Shown here: piece by piece, positions 1 through 10,843 of the stretch
How the letters are laid out: each line of letters opens with the position of its first letter
Position numbering within the stretch: the stretch's first letter is position 1
DNA from: Scylla paramamosain
Lineage: Eukaryota > Arthropoda > Malacostraca > Decapoda > Portunidae
Assembly (NCBI RefSeq): GCF_035594125.1
Contig: NC_087181.1
Coordinates: 7,302,840 to 7,366,839 of the forward strand
Direction of reading: 5' to 3'
Length of the DNA stretch: 64,000 nucleotides
The notes under the pieces: model-generated
The model's database searches: none
What the model was told of the DNA's origin: nothing
The model's input: only the letters and a program-made list of their open reading frames with translations
Program-made: the position numbers and the translations under genes

Positions 1-310
1 ACTTGCCTTTAAGTGTTTTTCAGCTCTTCATATGCGCTAAAACGCATGCAAAACACAATTTATATAGAAACAAAATAACATTACCAACAACAGGAATTTT
101 GAGTGTTTTTAATCATGTTATCTATAAAAACGCCTAAATACATGCAAAGAACCTTATGTTTGGGAAAGAAAAGGATATTACGAGAAACGTGTATTATGAG
201 TGTTTTTAAGTTCTTTAAGAACCAAAAAGCTAAATCCCACAAGTAACACTCTTTCTTTAAAAATATAAATAAATAAATAAATAGAAAAATAGGAATATTT
301 TTACTTTTTT
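1..310 (+). repeat. Partial unit: m10, m1, m2 and A/T tract
   Basis: The window opens inside a unit. An m10 monomer runs from about base 5 (AAGTGTTTTTCAGCTC), an m1 from about 99 and an m2 from about 193. The spacer follows, with (AAAT)n at 263-285 and a T-run before the first anchor at 311. No gene is visible. Confidence 0.85.
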
Positions 311-1412
311 ATTCATCTTCATAGGTACCGAGATGCCAAAATTCTGGCAAAATTAAGGGCAATTATGTGATAAAAGATCATTATCAAAAAAGTTAATTTT
401 AGCTTTTTTTTTTCGGAGTTATTTACCAAACCGTAAAGTGCATGCAAAGCCACCTATATGAGGAAATTAAACGACTTTAACAGAAACCTGTCTTTTGAGT
501 GATTTTAAGCTTGTTAAGCATCAAAACGAGAAATAATATGGAAGTCACTATATGAAAATCCAAAACAAAATATTGAAACGTGTCTTTTCTGTGTTTTAGG
601 TAGAAAAACGCTAAAACGTATGCAAACCAGCAAATATGAAGAAATAGAATATTACCCTAAAGGTATATTTTGAGAGTTTTTAATCTTGTTACCTACAAAA
701 AGCGCGAAAAAGGATGCAAAGCACTCTATATTGGCAAACAAAAGGACATTAAGAGAAACGTGAATAATGAGTGTTTCATAGTTTCACGAGAACCACAAGG
801 CAAAAAACGCAAAAACTCGTGTATATGGAGAAGTTTCTTAGTTACCAAAACGCTGGTACTCATGAATAACACTCTTAAATGAGAAATATAACAACCTTAC
901 GAAATGCGTGTATTTTGAGTGTTTTTCACATTCTTATTTACCAAAACCCGAAATTGCATGCAAAACTAGCTTTATGTTGGTAAGAAATGACATTACCAGA
1001 AATGTGACTTTCGGTGTTTTTGAGCGTGTTAGGCAATAAAGCACTAAAAAGCAGGGCAATAACATTACATGGGAATGAAACCAACTTTTACCAAGAACTT
1101 GCCTTTAAGTTTTTTTGAGCTCCTTACATACCAAAACGCTAAAACGAATGCAAAACACCCTTTATGGAGAATTAGAATAACATTACCAAAAACATGTATT
1201 TTGAGTGTTTTTGATCATGCTACCTATAAAAACGCGAAAATACATGCAAAGAACCCTATGTTTGGGAAACGAAAGGACATTACGAGAAACGTGTATTATG
1301 AGTGTTTTTAAGTTCCTTAAGAACCAAAAAACTAAAACCCACAAATAACACTATAAAGAAAAAATAAATTTATAAAAAAACGGCAAATTTTTATTTATTT
1401 TTTTTTTTTGTT
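311..1412 (+). repeat. Unit 1, ordinary full-length (about 1.1 kb)
   Basis: This unit holds all ten monomers. The anchor is followed by CCGAGATGCCAAAATTCTGG. The m3 monomer has AAACCGTAAAG in place of the telomere-like AAACCCTAAAG. Its m4 carries GGAAGTCACT and its m7 GTTTCACGAG, so it is not a class A unit. The spacing to the next anchor is 1,102 bp, the typical value. Confidence 0.85.
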
Positions 1413-2710
1413 ATTCATCTTCATAGGTACCGAGATGCCAAAATTCTGGGAAAATTCTGGGCAATTATGTGATAAAAGAATATTATAAAAAAAGTTAATT
1501 TTAGCTTTTTTTTCGGAATGTTATGTACCAAACTCTAAAGTGAATGCAAAGCCACCTACATGAGGAAATTAAACGACTTTACGAGAAACATTACTTTTGA
1601 GTGTTTTTCAGTATGTTAGGCACCAAAACGATAATAACATGGAAGTCACTCAATATGGGAATCCAAAACAAAATTACTGAAAACGTTTCAGTGTTTTACG
1701 TAGAAAAACGCTAAAAAGGATGCAAACCAACTAATATAAAGAAATAGAATAACATTACCAAAAATGTATATTTTTAATTTTTTTGAGCTTGTTACCTAAA
1801 AAAAAATGCAAAAATGGATGCAAAGTATTGCAAAACTAAAGCAAATTCTGAGAAACGTGTATAATGAGTGTTTTATAGTTCCACAAGAACCAAAAGGCAA
1901 AAATCGCAAAAAGTCGTGTACCTAGAGAAGTTTCTTAGATACCAAAATGATGAAACTCATGAATGACACTTTTAATTGAGAAACAGAATTACCTTACAAA
2001 ATGTGTGTATTTTGAGTGTTTTTCACATTCTTAGTTACGAAAATCCCAAATTACATGTGAAACTAGCTTTATGTGGGAAATAAATGACATTACCAGAAAC
2101 GTGTCTTTTTAGTGTTTTTGAGCGTTATATGCAAAAAAGCACTAAAAAGAAGAACAATCACATGACATTGGAATAGAACCAAATTTTACGAAGAATAAAA
2201 AAAAGATCAAGCTTACCAAATGAGTGTATTTTGGATGTTTTTCACATTCTTAGTTACCAAAACCCCAAATTGCATGCTAAATATTGTGCGATAAAATTGT
2301 GGGAAAAAAAAAAATGACATTAACAAAGTTTTTTTGAGTGTTTTTGAGCATGTTAGGAAATAAAGCACTAAAGAGCAGGGCAATCACATTACATAGGGTA
2401 AAACCAATTTTTACCAAGAACTTCCCTTTTAGATTTTTTGAGCTCCTTACATACAAAAACGCTAAAACGCATGCAAAACACCCTTTATGGAGAAACAGAA
2501 CAACATTACCAACAACACGTATTTTGAGTGTTTTTGATCATGTTACCTATAAAAACACTTAAATACATGTTTGGAAAACGAAAAAAAAAAACATTACGAG
2601 AAACGTGTATTATGAGTGTTTTTAAGTTTCTTAAGTACCAAAAAGCTAAAAGCCACAAATAACAAACAAAAAAAATAAATAAATAAAAAAATAGGATTTT
2701 TTTTTTTGTT
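1413..2710 (+). repeat. Unit 2, lengthened by a duplicated m8-m9
   Basis: The spacing is 1,298 bp, about 200 bp too long. The sequence runs m8 (about 2010-2105), m9 (about 2106-2190), then jumps back at about 2188-2215 (AAGAATAAAAAAAAGATCAAG) to the end of m7 and repeats m8 and m9 (about 2220-2420). The second m8 copy contains a scrambled stretch at about 2279-2300. This fits an out-of-register exchange between neighbouring units. Confidence 0.8.
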
Positions 2711-3829
2711 ATTCATATTCATAGGTACTAAAATGCCGAAAGTCTGGCAAAATTCAGGGAAATTATGTGAAAAAAAAAACATTATCAAAAAAAGTTAATT
2801 TTAGCTTTTTTTTTTTGGACTGTTATGTACCAAACCCTAAAGTGCATCCAAAGCCACCTATATGGGGAAATTACACGACTTTACCAGAAACCTCTCTTTT
2901 GAGTGTTTTCTTTTTTAGCATGTTAGGCATCAAAAGTATAAATAATATGGAAGTCACTCAATATGGGAATGCAAAAAAAAATTACTGAAAACGTGTCTTT
3001 TCCGTGTTTTACGTAGAAAAACGCTAAAACGGATGCAAACCAACCAATATGAAGAAATAGAATAACATTACCAGAAAGGTATATTTTGAGTGTTTTTGAA
3101 CCTGTAAACCACAAAAAACGCGAAAATGCATGCAAAGCACTCTATATTGGGAAACAAAAGGACATTACGAGAAACGTGTATAATGAGTGTTTTATGGTTT
3201 CACAAGAACCACAAGGCAAAAAACGCAAAAACACGTATATATGTATAAGTTTCTTAGATACTAAAAAGCTGAAACTCATGAATAACACTCTTAATTGAGA
3301 AACAGAACAACCTTACTATATGCGTGTGTTTTGAGAGCTTTTCACATTCTTAGTTACCAAAACCCAAAATTGCATGCGAAAACAGATTTATGTGGGAAAA
3401 AATGACATTACCAGAAAAGTGTCTTTTGAGTGTTTTTGAGCGTGATAGGATATAAAGCACTAAAAAGCAGGGTAATCACATTAAATTCGAATAAAACCAA
3501 TTTTTACCAAGAACTTGCCTTTAAGTGTTTTTGAGCTCCTTATATACCAAAACGCTAAAACGAATGGAAAAAACACTTTATGGAGAAACAAAATAACATT
3601 ACCAAAAACATGTATTTTGAGTGTTTTTGATCATGTTATCTATAAAAATGCCTAAATAAATATAAAAGAACCTTATGTTTAGATAACGAAAGGACATTAC
3701 GAGAAACGTGTATTATGAGTGTTTTTAAGTTCCTTAAGTATCAAAAAGCTAAAACCCACATATAACACTCTTTGTTTAGAAAAAAAAGTAAATAAATAAA
3801 AAAATAAAAAAATGATTTTTTTTTTTGTC
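2711..3829 (+). repeat. Unit 3, full-length
   Basis: The anchor reads ATTCATATTCATAGGTACT, like class C, but the m3 and m4 monomers that C units lack are present. AAACCCTAAAG lies at 2832. The m4 head is expanded to GAGTGTTTTCTTTTTTAGC near 2900. It may represent a class C relative before the C deletion. Confidence 0.8.
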
Positions 3830-4931
3830 ATTTATCTTCATAGGTACCGAGATGACAAAATTCTGGGAAAATTCAGGGCAATTATATAATAAAAGAATAT
3901 TATCCAAAAAGTTGATTTTAGCTTTTTTTTCGGACTGTTATGTACCAAACCCTAAAGAGCATGCAAAGCCTCCTATATGAGGAAATTGAATGACTTTACC
4001 AGAAATCTGTGTTTTGAGTGTTTTTCAGGATGTTAGGCACCAAAACGATAAATAATAATGAACTCACTCAATATGGGAATCCAAAACAAAATTACTTAAA
4101 ACGTGTGTTCTCAGTATTTTACGTAGAAAAAACGCTAAAACGGATGCAAACAAACCAATATTAAGAAATAGAAAAACATTACCAAAAAGGTACATTTTGA
4201 GTGTTTTTGAGCTTCTTACCTACAAAAAAAAAAAAAACCGCAAAAATTGATGCAAAGCACTCTATATTGGGAAAGAAAGGGACATTGCCAGAAAAGTGTA
4301 TAATGAGTGTTTTATAGTTCAAAAGAACCACAAGGCAAAAAACGTAAAAACTCGTGTATATGGAGAAGTTTCCTAGATACCAAAATGCTGAAACTCATGA
4401 ATAACACTCTTAATTGAGAAACAGAACAACCTTACTAAATGCCTGTATTTTGAGTGCTTTTCACATTCTTAGTTACCCAAAACCCAAATTGATTGCGAAA
4501 CCTGCTTTATGTGGTAAAAAAAAAAATGACATTTTCAGAAAAGTGTCTATTGACTTTTATTTGAGCGTGATAGGCAGTAAAGCACTTTCCATGGGAATAA
4601 AACCAATGTTTACCAAGAACTTGTCTTTAAGTGTTTTTGAGCTCCTTATATACCAAAACGCTAAAACGCATAAAAAAACACACTTTATGGTGAAACAGAT
4701 GAACATTACCAAAAACATGTATTTTGAGTGTTTTTGATCATGTTACCAATAAAAACGCTTAAATATATGCAAAGAACCCTATTTTTGGGAAACGAAAGGA
4801 CATTACGAGAAACGTTTATTATGAGAGTTTTTAAATTCATTAAGCACCAAAAAAGCTAAAACCCACAAATAACACTCTTTATAGATAAAAAAAATAAATA
4901 AAGAAAGAAAATACATTTTTTTTTTTTTGTT
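3830..4931 (+). repeat. Unit 4, class A
   Basis: Class A marks are present: GAACTCACTC in m4 (about 4049), GTTCTCAG in m5, GACATTGCCAGAAAAGTG before m7 and GTTCAAAAGAACC in m7. This is the unit in the left part that looks most like the reverse complement of the inverted segments. The m9 monomer has lost about 40 bp near 4587, where AAAGCACTTT runs straight into CCATGGGAATAAAACC. Confidence 0.8.
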
Positions 4932-5855
4932 ATTCATCTTCATAGGTACTAAGATGCCAAAATTCTGGCAACATTCTTTGGGAATGGAAAACAAAATTAC
5001 TGAAAACGTGTCTTTTTGGTGTTTTACGTAGAAAAACGCTAAAACAGATGAAAACCAACCAATATGAAGAAATAGAATAACATTACCAAAGAGGTATATT
5101 TTGAGTGTTTTTGAGCTTGTTACCTACAAAAAAACGCGAAAATTGATGCAAATCACTCCCTATTGGTAAAGAAAAGGTCATTACGAGAAACATGTATAAT
5201 GTGTCTTATTATTTTCGGGCAAAAGAACTTGTGGTTTAAAAGAACCACAAGGCAAAATACGCAAAAACTCGTGTATATAAAGAAGTTTCTTAGATACCAA
5301 AATGCTGAAACTCATGAATAACAATCTTAATTGAGAAACAGAACAACATTACCAAATGCGTGTATTTTGAGTGTTTTTTCACATTCTTAGCAAAACCATA
5401 AATAGCATGCGAAACTAGCTTTATGTGGGAAAAAAACGACATTACCAGAAGTGTCTTTTCAGTGTTTTTGACCGTGTTAGGCAATAAAGCACTAAAAACT
5501 AGTGCAATCATATTACATTGGAATAAAACCAACTTTTACCAAGAACTTGCCTTGAAGTGTTTTTTCAGCTCCTTACATACCAAATCGCTAAAACGAATAC
5601 AAAACAATCCTTTATAGAGAAGCAGAATAACAATACCAAAAACAAGTATTTTGATTGTTTTTTTATCATGTTATCTATAAATACGCTTAAATACATGCAA
5701 AGATCGCCATATTTAGGAAACGAAAGGACATTACGAGAAATTTGTATTATGAATGTTTTTAAGTTCCTTAAGTACCAAAACGTTAAAACCTACAAATAAC
5801 ACTCTTTATAGCGAAAAAAAATAAATAAAAAAAATAGCATTTTTATTTTTTTGTT
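4932..5855 (+). repeat. Unit 5, class C (short, m3/m4 deletion)
   Basis: The spacing is 924 bp. The sequence after the anchor (AATTCTGGCAACATTC) joins directly to the end of m4 (TTTGGGAATGGAAAAC) at about 4970-4985, so the C-rich m3 block and most of m4 are missing. The m7 monomer carries the class C insertion ending in a 10-bp hairpin at 5228-5251. Confidence 0.85.
5228..5251 (+). repeat. Class C fold-back hairpin, copy 1
   Basis: CTTGTGGTTT, loop AAAA, GAACCACAAG. The right arm is ordinary m7 sequence present in most units. The left arm belongs to an insertion found only in class C m7 monomers, so the left arm looks copied from the right arm in reverse. Confidence 0.85.
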
Positions 5856-6660
5856 ATTGATGTTCATAGGTACCAACATACCAAAATTCTGCAAAAATTC
5901 AGAGAAATTATGTGGAAAAAACATTATCGAAAAAGTTAATTTTACCTTTTTTTTCGGAGTTATGTTCCAAACCATAAAGTGTATGCAAAGCCACCTATCT
6001 GATGAAATTTAACGACTTTATAAGAAACCTGTCTTTTGAGTGTTTTTCTGCATGTTAGGCACCAAAACGATAAATAATATGAAAGTCACTCTATATGGAA
6101 ATCCAAAACAAAATTACTGAAAACGTGTCTTTTAAAAGATTTACGTAGAAAAACGCTAAAACGGATGCAAACCAACCAATATGATGAAATAGAATAACAT
6201 TACCAAAAAAGTATATTTTGTGTGTTTTTGAGCTTGTTACATTAAAAAAAAATGGATGCAAACCACTCTATATAAGGAAAAAAAAGGACATAACGAGAAA
6301 CGTGTATAATGAGTGTTTTATAGTTTCACCAGAATCACAAGGCAAAAAACGCAAAAACTCGACTGTGTGGGGAAGTTTCTAAGATACCTAAATACTGAAA
6401 CTCACGAATAACACTCTTAATTAAGAAACAGAACAACTTTACTAAATGCGTGTATTTTGAGTGTTTTTTTACATTCTTAGTTATCAAAACCCCAAATTCC
6501 ATGGGAAACTAGCTTTATGTGGGAAAAAAATGACATTACCAGAAAAGTGTCTTTGAGTGTTTTTGAGCGTGTTAGGCAATAAAGCATTAAAAAGCAAGGC
6601 AAACACAATACATGGGAATAAAACCAACTTTTACGAAGAACTTGCCTTTTAGTGTTTTTG
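5856..6660 (+). repeat. Unit 6, class D, leading into inversion 1
   Basis: The anchor is the class D variant, ATTGATGTTCATAGGTACC. Other D marks are CTTTTAAAAGATTTACG in m5, TATATTTTGTGTGTTTTTG in m6 and CTCGACTGTGTGG in m7. The m9 is followed by only the head of m10 (CCTTTTAGTGTTTTTG) before the strand switches at about 6661. Confidence 0.85.
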
Positions 6661-7128
6661 ACACGCATTTAGTAATGTTACTCTGTTAAGAGTGTTATTC
6701 ATGAGTTTCAGCATTTTGGTATACAGGAAACTTCTTTATATACACGAGTTTTTGCGTTTTTGCCTTGTGTTTTTTTTTTAACTATAAAATATTCATTATA
6801 CACTTTTCTCGCAATGTCCCTTTCTTTCCCAGTATAGAGTGCTTTGTATCCATTTTCGAGTTTTTTTTTGTAGGTAACAAGCTCAAAAACACTCAAAATA
6901 TACATTTTTTGTAATATTTTTCTGCTTCTTGATATTGGTTGTTTTGTATCAGTTTTAGCGTTTTTCTTCGTAAAACACTGAGAAGACACGTTTTCAGTAA
7001 TTTTCTTTTGGATTTCCACATAGCGTGAGTTCTTTATTATTTATCGTTTTGGTTCCTAACATGCTGAAAAACACTCAAAAGAGAGATTTCTGGTAAGGTT
7101 TTTAATTTCCTCATATGGGAAGCTTTAA
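6661..7128 (-). repeat. Inverted segment 1 (reversed m7-m3 of a class A unit)
   Basis: The sequence switches to the reverse complement. It begins ACACGCATTTAGTAA, the complement of the end of m7 and start of m8. It then shows CTCAAAAACACTCAAAA (6871-6899), CGTAAAACACTGAGAAGAC and CCTAACATGCTGAAAAACAC, and ends near TTAATTTCCTCATATGGG. Read on the minus strand it carries class A marks. This is the long subtype, with the CAGCATTTTGGTATACAGG stretch intact. Forward sequence resumes at m9 at about 7130. Confidence 0.9.
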
Positions 7129-7522
7129 ATGTCTTTTCAGTCTTTTTGAGCGTGTTACGCAAGAAAGCACTAAAAGCCAGGGCAAACACATTACATGGGA
7201 ATAAAACCAAATTTTACCAAGAACTTGCCTTTTAAGTGTTTTTGAGCTCCTTACATATCAAAATGCTAAAACGCATGCAAAATGCATTTTATGGAGAAAC
7301 AGAATAACATTACCAAATACATGTATTTTGAGTGTTTTTCATCATGTTATCTATAAAAACGTTTAAATACATGCAAAGAAAAGTATGTTTGGGAAACGAA
7401 AGGACTTTACGAGAAACGTGTATTTTGAGTGTTTTTTTTAAGTTCCTTTAGTACCAAAAAGCTAAAACCCAAAAATTTATTTAGAAAAAAAATAATAAAC
7501 AAAAAAAATGGGATTTTTTTTT
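7129..7522 (+). repeat. m9, m10, m1, m2 after inversion 1
   Basis: Forward monomers resume with a second m9 (GAGCGTGTTACGCAAG, about 7148). An m10 (about 7234), m1 (about 7325) and m2 (about 7422) follow, then an A-rich tract. The m9 copies on the two sides of the inverted segment are therefore direct repeats. GTGTTACGCAA in place of GTGTTAGGCAA marks the downstream m9 at the other complete inversions too. Confidence 0.85.
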
Positions 7523-8593
7523 ATTCATCCTTATAGGTACAGAGATGCCAAAATTCTGCCAAAATTCAGGGAATTTTTTAGGAAAAAAGAACATTACCAA
7601 AAAAGTTATTTATAGCTTTTTTTTCGGATTGCTATGTACGAAACCCTAAATTGCATGCAAAGCCATCTCTATAGGGAAGTTATACGACTTTACAAGAATC
7701 CTGTCTTTTCAGTGTTTTTCAACATGTTAGGCATCAAAACGATCAATGATATTTGAAAGTCAGTCAATATGTGAATCCAAAAGAAAATTACTGAAAACGT
7801 GTCTTTTCAGTGTTTTACGTAGAAAAACGCTAAAGTGGATACAAACCAACCTATATGATGAAATAGAATTAACATTACCAAAAAGTTATATTTTGAGTGT
7901 TTTTGAGCTTACGTACAAAAAAATGCAAAAATGGATGTAAAGCACTCTATATTAGAAAACAAAAGGACATTACGAAAAACGTGTATAATGAGTGTTTTAT
8001 AGTATTAAAAAAACCACAAGGCAATAAACGCAAAAAACTCGTGTATATAGAGAAATTTTTTACATACCGAAATGATGAAATGCATGAATAACACTCTTAA
8101 TCGATAAACAGAACTACTTTACCAAATTGTGTATTTTGAGTGTTTTCACATTCTTAGTTACGAAAATGCAAAATTACATGCGAAACTACCTTCATGTGGG
8201 AAAAAAAATGACATTACCAAAAAAGTGTCTTTTTAGTGTTTTTTGAGCGTGATATGCAACAAAGCACTAAAAAGAACAATCACATTACATTGGAATAAAA
8301 CCAACTTTTACGAAGAACTTGCCTTTAAGTGTTTTTAACTCACATACCAAATCGCTAAAACGCATGCAAAACACCCTTTATGGAGGAACAGAATAACAGT
8401 ACGAAAAACATGTATTTTGAGTGTTTTTGATCATATAACAAATAAAAATGCTTAAATACATGTAAAGAACCCTATGTTTGTATAACAAAACGACACTACG
8501 AAAATCGTGCATTATGAGTGTTTTTAAGTTCCTTAAGCACCAAAAAAGCTAAAACCCACAAATAACACTCTTTATAGAGAGAAAAAAAAATTT
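7523..8593 (+). repeat. Unit 7, class G
   Basis: Class G marks are GGGATTTTTTT before the anchor, ATAGGGAAGTTA in m3 (about 7671) and GTGAATCCAAAAG in m4 instead of GGGAATCC. AAACCCTAAA lies at 7641. In m7 the phrase AAAACTCGTGTATATAGAG is followed by ATGATGAAATGCATG. The spacing is 1,071 bp. Confidence 0.82.
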
Positions 8594-9724
8594 ATTCATC
8601 TTCATAGGTACCGAGATGCCAAAATTCTGGCAAAATTCATGGAAATTTTGTAAAAAAAAATCATTATAAAAAAATAATCTAAGCTTTTTTCTGCAGTTAT
8701 GTACAAACGTTGAAGTGCATGCAAATCCACCTATATGGGGAAATTACACGATTTTACCAGAAACCTGTCTTTCGAGTGTTTTTCAGAAACTTCAACAATA
8801 TTACTGAAAACGTGTCTTTTCAGTGATTTACATAGAAAAACGCTAAAACGGATGTAAACCAACCAATATGAAGAAATAGAATATCATTTCCAAAAAGATA
8901 TATTTTGATGTGTTTTTGAGCTTGTTACCTACAAAAAATGCAAAAATGGATAGAAAGCACTTTATAATGGCAAAGAAAAAGACATTACGAGAAACGTGTT
9001 TGTGTTTTATAGTTTGACAAGAACCACAAGGTAAAAAACTAAAAAACTCGTGTACATAAAGAAGTTTCTAACATAACAAAAAGCTGAAACTCATGAATAA
9101 CACTTTTAATTTTGAAACAGAAATACCTTACCAAATATGTGTATTAGACAAGTTTCTTACATACCAAAATGCTGAAACTCATGAATAAGACTTTTAATTA
9201 AGAAATAGAAGAACCTTACTAAATGCCTGTTTTGATTTTTTTTTTTCACATTCTTAGTTACCAAAACCCACAATTCCATGCAAAACTAGCTTTATGTGGA
9301 AAAAAAAAATTATATTACCAGAAAAGTGTCTTTTGAGTGTTTTTGAGCGTGTTAGGCAATTAAGCACTAAAGAGCAGGGCAATCACATTACATGGGAATA
9401 AAAAAAAATTTTACGAAGAACTTGCCTTTAAGTGTTTTTGAGCTCATTACATACCAAAACGCTAAAACTCATGCAAAACACCTTTTATGGAGAAAGAGAA
9501 TAAAATTACCAAACATATATTTTGAGTGTTTTTGATCATGTTATCTATAAAAACCCTTAAATACATGCAAAGAACCAAATGTTTGCGAAACGAGAGGACA
9601 TTACGAGAAATGTGTATTATAAGTGTTTTTAAGTTCCTTGAGTACAAATAAGTTAAAATCCGCAAATAACACTCTTTATTTAGAAAAAAAAGTAAGAAAA
9701 TAGAAAAATAGGTTTTTTTTTGTT
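8594..9724 (+). repeat. Unit 8, class H with duplicated m7 tail
   Basis: H units have CAAAATTCATGGAAATTTTG after the anchor and an m4 shortened to GTTTTTCAGAAACTTCAAC plus AATATTACTG. Here the tail of m7 (ACATACCAAAATGCTGAAAC to CCTTACTAAATG) occurs twice, near 9060-9140 and 9150-9228. This offsets the m4 loss and restores the spacing to 1,131 bp. Confidence 0.8.
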
Positions 9725-10843
9725 ATTCATCTTCATAGGTACCGAGATGTCAAATTCTGGGAAAATTCAGGGCTATTATATGATAAAAGAAAATTATCAA
9801 AAAAGTTAATTTTAGCTTTTTTTTCGGAGTGTTATGTACCAAACCCTAAAGTGCATCCATCCTATATAAGGAAATTAAACGAATTTACCAGAAATCTGTT
9901 TTTTGAGTATTTTTCAGCATGTTAGGCACCAAAACGATAAATAATAAGAAACACTCTATATGAGAATCCAAAACAAAATTGCTGAAAAAGTGTCTTTTCA
10001 GTGTTTTACGTAGAAAAACGCTAAAACGGATGCAAACCAACCAATATCAAGAACTAGAAAAACATTACCAAAAAGGTATATTTTGAATGTTTTTGAGCTT
10101 ACCTACAAAAAAACGCAAAAATTGATGCAAAGCACTCTATATTAAAAAACAAAAGGACTTTACAAGAAAAGTGTGTAATGAGTTTTTTATAGTTCAAAAG
10201 AACCAAAACGCAAAAAACACAAAAATTTGTGTATATGGACAAGGATCCTAGATACCAAAATGCTGAAACTCATGAATAACACACTTAATTGAGAAACAGA
10301 ACAACCTTACTAAATGCGTGTATTTTTAAGTGCTTTTCACATTCTTAGTTACCAAAACCCCAAATTGCATGCGAAACCACCTTTATGTGAGAAAAAAATA
10401 ACATTACCAGAAAAGTGTCTTTTAAGTGTTTTTGAGCGTGATAGGCAATAAAGCAATAAAAAGCAGAGCAATCATATTACATTGGAATAACACCAATTTA
10501 TACCATAAACTTGCCTTTAAATGTTTTCAAGCTCCTTACATATAAAACTGCTAAAACGATTGAAAAACACATTTTATGGAGAAACAGAATAACATTACCA
10601 AAAACATGTATTTTCAGTGTTGTTGATCATGTTATCTATAAAAACGCTTAAGTACCATGCAAAGAACATTATGTTTGGGAAAGAAAAGGACATTACGAGA
10701 AACGGGTATTATAAGTGTTTTTTAAGTTTCTTAAGTACCAAAAAGCTAAAACTCACAAATAACACTCTTTATTTAGAAAATAAAAAAAAATAAATAAAAA
10801 ATAGGAAATTTTATTTATTTATTTATTTATTTTTTTTTTTGTT
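9725..10843 (+). repeat. Unit 9, class A-like
   Basis: This is a full-length unit with AAACCCTAAA at 9841-9850. It has the A-type GGGCTATTATATGATAAAAG after the anchor, CAATATCAAGAA in m5 and GTTCAAAAGAACC in m7. The spacer ahead of the next anchor carries a long (TTTA)n run at 10809-10835. Confidence 0.82.
10799..10843 (+). repeat. (TTTA)n-T tract of a spacer
   Basis: TTTATTTATTTATTTATTTA followed by a T-run, directly after an A-rich (AAAT)n stretch at about 10770-10805. The two halves are close to complementary and could fold back. A similar enlarged tract is at 33179-33223. Confidence 0.85.

Noticed and set aside
6661..7128. Reversed segment as a mobile element (foldback or MITE)
   Set aside because: It has no terminal inverted repeats and no target duplication beyond the m9 copies, and its content is ordinary satellite monomer sequence. 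Shared flanks show that it spread with its block.
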